A DNA stretch of 8,002 nt from Bacteroidota bacterium (GTDB taxonomy: Bacteria; Bacteroidota; Bacteroidia; Bacteroidales; UBA4417): assembly GCA_020048595.1 (NCBI GenBank), contig JAIFMH010000202.1, positions 1 to 8,002 of the forward strand, in the 5' to 3' direction. Position numbers and translations under genes: made by a program. This document shows positions 5,659 to 8,002 of this stretch, piece after piece. Numbering within the stretch: position 1 is the stretch's first letter; the number at the start of each line of letters is the position of its first letter. The notes under the pieces are model-generated. The model had not been told where the DNA came from, did not search any database, and saw only the letters and a program-made list of their open reading frames with translations.

Positions 5659-7767
5659 ATGTACGATAAGAGCGAACTCGAAGGTAAGCTGCTCCATGAA
5701 TTGCGCGACATCGCAAAGCAGTTTAACATCCGCAAAAGCGAAACAATGAAAAAGCAAGACCTTGTTTATCAAATACTTGACCAACAAGCTGCTAATCCAA
5801 CACCCGACATTCTGGAAGCCGAAAAAAAAGCCCGGGTTTTTCCTCAGAAAGGCGCACGTCAGCGTATTCCTATTGAAAAATTAAAGGAAGTCAGGAAAGT
5901 TGAAGTAAAACCTAAACAAGAACCATCTGCTTCCGTTGTATCCGATGTGAAAGTTACAGAGCCTGAACTTCCAAAAGTGAAGGAAGAAAAAACTGTTATT
6001 GCTGAATCTCCGGTTGAAATTAAAACGGTTACTCCGGTAGAACCGCAAAAACGTGTTGTAACTCCTTACGAACCACGCAGAAGTTTTAACAGAGACAATA
6101 ATCAATCCGACGACGATACTCCTTCGGTTAAATCATTTGAACGTCCTGAATCTACAAATGTTCCTGCATGGGAGCTACAGGAATTTCATGAACGCCGCCG
6201 CCGTGGTCGTCGTCCACAGGACAGGGATGATAACACAACCACTCCCGTAGCAGCCAGTGATGAAAACACCCCGACACCTATATCCGAGAAACCTGCCCGT
6301 ACTAACGATTGGAAACCGAAACCACGTAACTCAAATCAGGAAGATGATGTAGCTCTTACCGAAGAGAAATCTGGTATTCATGATGAATTCATTCCTTCAT
6401 TTGATTTTAAAGAACCGGATGTTGAAATTCTTACACGTCATGAAATAGTCCAGGAACAAGATGCTGAAGATATTCCGGTACAGAATGGAAACATACAAGG
6501 CGAACAACCTCGTACCAACGATATCGCCAGGGATATGCAACGTTATGGCCGCAACGATCGCAATGACCGTAATGATCGCAATGATCGTAATGACCGCAGG
6601 CAACAAACTCAGCCTCAGCAACCTCCACGTGAAGATTACTCCTGGGAGTTTGAAGGGATAGTTTCCTGCGAAGGCGTACTCGAAATGATGCCTGACGGAT
6701 ATGGATTCCTCCGCTCATCTGATTATAACTATTTGAGTTCACCTGACGATGTGTATGTATCTCAATCTCAGATAAAACTCTTCGGGCTTAAAACAGGTGA
6801 TACTGTTAAAGGTACAATCCGTCCGCCTAAAGAAGGTGAAAAATACTTCCCACTTGTAAAAGTTGAAAATATTAATGGAAAACTGCCTGAGGAAATCCGC
6901 GACCGTATTCCATTCGATTACCTTACCCCTTTATTTCCTGAAAAGAAATTCAAACTAACAGGTCATCCGGGCTCAAGTCTCAGCACACGTATAATTGATC
7001 TGTTTAGTCCTATTGGTAAAGGTCAGCGCGGTTTAATTGTTGCGCAGCCCAAAACCGGTAAAACAGTATTGCTGAAAGAAATTGCCAATGCCATTGCCTA
7101 CAACCATCCCGAAGCCTACCTTATTGTATTGCTGATTGATGAACGCCCTGAGGAAGTTACTGATATGGCCCGCAATGTAAAAGCTGAGGTTATTTCATCA
7201 ACATTTGATGAGCCAGCCGATCGCCATGTACGCATTGCCAATCTGGTGCTCGAAAAAGCAAAACGCTTAACGGAGTGTGGCCATGATGTTGTTATCCTGC
7301 TCGACTCAATAACACGTTTGGCAAGGGCTTACAATACCGTTGCTCCTGCTTCCGGAAAAGTACTTTCCGGTGGTGTTGAAGCAAACGCGCTTCAAAAACC
7401 AAAACGATTCTTCGGTGCTGCTCGTCAGATAGAACATGGCGGATCGCTGACCATTATTGCAACAGCGCTTACCGAAACAGGTTCGCGTATGGATGAGGTT
7501 ATTTTCGAGGAATTTAAAGGTACGGGTAACATGGAACTTCAACTCGACCGCAAACTCTCGAACAAACGAATCTTCCCTGCAATTGATATCGTAGCATCAA
7601 GTACCCGCCGCGATGATCTTCTGCTTGAAAAAGATGTGCTGCAGCGCTTATGGGTCCTTCGCAATCACCTTGCCGATATGAATCCGATCGAAGCTATGGA
7701 TTTCCTGAGAGACAGGATGAAATTCACATCTACAAATGAGGAATTCCTGATTTCCATGAATAGTTAA
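5659..7767 (+). CDS. rho: Transcription termination factor Rho, with long disordered insertion
   Basis: Rho is a hexameric RNA-dependent ATPase/translocase that releases RNA polymerase at factor-dependent terminators. This version has 702 residues against 419 in E. coli. The N-terminal Rho_N helical domain (about 1-43) is followed by roughly 280 residues of low-complexity charged sequence (45-325), containing HERRRRGRRP (177-186) and five RND repeats (298-312). The cold-shock-like primary RNA-binding domain (about 328-405) contains DGYGFLR (346-352). The motor domain has Walker A PKTGKT (464-469, Lys468), catalytic Glu in DERPEE (494-499), Walker B ILLDSITRL (546-554, Asp549), the Q-loop segment GGVEANALQKPKRFFGAAR and the R-loop TGSRMDEV (607-614). 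All catalytic motifs are intact. Long insertions at this site are typical of Bacteroidota Rho. Start choice: ATG 5659 directly precedes the Rho_N helix, with no Shine-Dalgarno. A strong terminator follows. Confidence 0.98.
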   Translation: MYDKSELEGKLLHELRDIAKQFNIRKSETMKKQDLVYQILDQQAANPTPDILEAEKKARVFPQKGARQRIPIEKLKEVRKVEVKPKQEPSASVVSDVKVTEPELPKVKEEKTVIAESPVEIKTVTPVEPQKRVVTPYEPRRSFNRDNNQSDDDTPSVKSFERPESTNVPAWELQEFHERRRRGRRPQDRDDNTTTPVAASDENTPTPISEKPARTNDWKPKPRNSNQEDDVALTEEKSGIHDEFIPSFDFKEPDVEILTRHEIVQEQDAEDIPVQNGNIQGEQPRTNDIARDMQRYGRNDRNDRNDRNDRNDRRQQTQPQQPPREDYSWEFEGIVSCEGVLEMMPDGYGFLRSSDYNYLSSPDDVYVSQSQIKLFGLKTGDTVKGTIRPPKEGEKYFPLVKVENINGKLPEEIRDRIPFDYLTPLFPEKKFKLTGHPGSSLSTRIIDLFSPIGKGQRGLIVAQPKTGKTVLLKEIANAIAYNHPEAYLIVLLIDERPEEVTDMARNVKAEVISSTFDEPADRHVRIANLVLEKAKRLTECGHDVVILLDSITRLARAYNTVAPASGKVLSGGVEANALQKPKRFFGAARQIEHGGSLTIIATALTETGSRMDEVIFEEFKGTGNMELQLDRKLSNKRIFPAIDIVASSTRRDDLLLEKDVLQRLWVLRNHLADMNPIEAMDFLRDRMKFTSTNEEFLISMNS
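6550..6594 (+). repeat. Five 9-base in-frame repeats encoding (RND)5 in Rho
   Basis: Five tandem units of CGY-AAY-GAY encode Arg-Asn-Asp five times (residues 298-312), preceded by RYG and followed by RRQQ. Units differ only at synonymous third positions, with CGC/CGT, AAC/AAT and GAT/GAC mixed, so the peptide repeat is exact while the DNA repeat is not. It lies at the end of the disordered insertion, just before the RNA-binding domain. Confidence 0.9.
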
Positions 7768-7814
7768 TATAATAATTTAGCGCCAGGTTATCTGGTAGAT
7801 TATTAAAAAATATG

Positions 7815-7846
7815 GAGGCTGCCTATACAGGTAAGCCTCTTTTTTT
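7815..7846 (+). terminator. Intrinsic terminator of rho
   Basis: GAGGCT (7815-7820) pairs with AGCCTC (7834-7839) and is followed directly by seven T (7840-7846). An inner CCT/AGG pairing (7822-7824 with 7829-7831) extends the hairpin. It lies 47 bases after the rho stop codon. Confidence 0.85.
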
Positions 7847-7911
7847 ATGATTAAATTTTAACTTGAATAATTCAAAAGGTCTTACTTTAAGAAAAAATCA
7901 TATTGTAAACA

Positions 7912-7947
7912 AAAATGGCTGCCCGAATAATTCCGGGCAGCCATTTT
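7912..7947 (-). terminator. Strong hairpin terminator, mainly for the incoming - strand gene
   Basis: A perfect 14-bp stem (7912-7925 with 7934-7947) has the GC-rich core GGCTGCCCG and an 8-base loop. On the - strand it lies 19 bases past the TGA of the partial gene, and the stem ends in TTTT followed by another T and GTTT, so it suits termination of that gene. The A/T-rich stem ends on both sides mean it could also act as a bidirectional backstop to the rho terminator. Confidence 0.8.
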
Positions 7948-7966
7948 GAAACAGTATTAAATCACA

Positions 7967-8002
7967 TCAATTCACAACCAGTTTGGTCGTTTTCACAAAA
8001 CC
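7967..8002 (-). CDS. C-terminal end of a probable T9SS-secreted protein (partial)
   Basis: Only the last 11 codons before TGA are inside the window: GFVKTTKLVVN. A pattern of aromatic or hydrophobic residues, then Lys-Thr, then K-L-V-V plus a polar end, is typical of the last strand of the type IX secretion C-terminal sorting domain in Bacteroidota (family ends such as KKLIV). Such tails send proteins through the outer membrane, where the domain is cleaved off. The strong terminator 19 bases downstream supports a real gene end. The alternative frame has two stops within seven codons. What the body of the protein does cannot be seen, and eleven residues are too few for certainty. Confidence 0.5.
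   Translation of the reverse strand, partial: GFVKTTKLVVN

Noticed and set aside
6397..6742. Two - strand frames and one + strand frame over the Rho disordered region, with repetitive His/Asp/Cys or Ile/Val peptides
   Set aside because: They are alternative-frame readings of the in-frame (RND)5 repeat of rho; the repetitiveness comes from the repeat and not from a separate gene.

Overview
The window looks like a chromosomal segment from an AT-rich member of the Bacteroidota, probably Bacteroidia-like. Four observations support this. Rho carries a very long disordered insertion between its N-terminal and RNA-binding domains. Candidate promoters match the Bacteroidota -7 element TAnnTTTG. Start codons lack clear Shine-Dalgarno sequences. 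The right edge carries what looks like the C-terminal tail of a type IX secretion (T9SS) cargo protein. No mobile elements, CRISPR arrays, tRNAs or rRNAs were seen.

Layout. Positions 1-385 are non-coding, with a candidate promoter and three short inverted repeats. A two-gene signalling operon follows on the + strand: a soluble FIST-domain sensor (386-1528) and, 9 bases later, a cytoplasmic hybrid histidine kinase (start 1538). The kinase has the order PAS, HisKA, HATPase, REC1, REC2, HPt but is broken within REC2. The reading frame stops at 3676 and the rest of REC2 plus the HPt domain continues in another frame to 4152. This is not a simple one-base frameshift: about 23 residues, including the REC2 phospho-acceptor aspartate, are absent at the junction near 3625-3636. 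Convergent to it on the - strand lie pcm (protein-L-isoaspartate methyltransferase, 4701-5366) and a DUF302 protein (4271-4657), probably co-transcribed. A 292-base divergent intergenic region with a rho promoter and a C-rich, G-poor leader leads to rho (5659-7767, +). Rho ends in a strong intrinsic terminator. A second strong hairpin terminates an incoming - strand gene, of which only the last 11 codons are inside the window.

How the parts work together. FIST plus kinase would form one sensory module: ligand sensing by the FIST protein, then phosphotransfer through the kinase to REC1 and, in an intact version, REC2 and HPt. As it stands the relay after REC1 is probably disabled or split. pcm is a protein-repair gene and rho is the transcription terminator; neither has an obvious functional link to the signalling pair. 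No clearly new system was found. The items most worth checking are the REC2 deletion, the Rho disordered region with its (RND)5 repeat, the PAS cysteine cluster and the rut-like rho leader.
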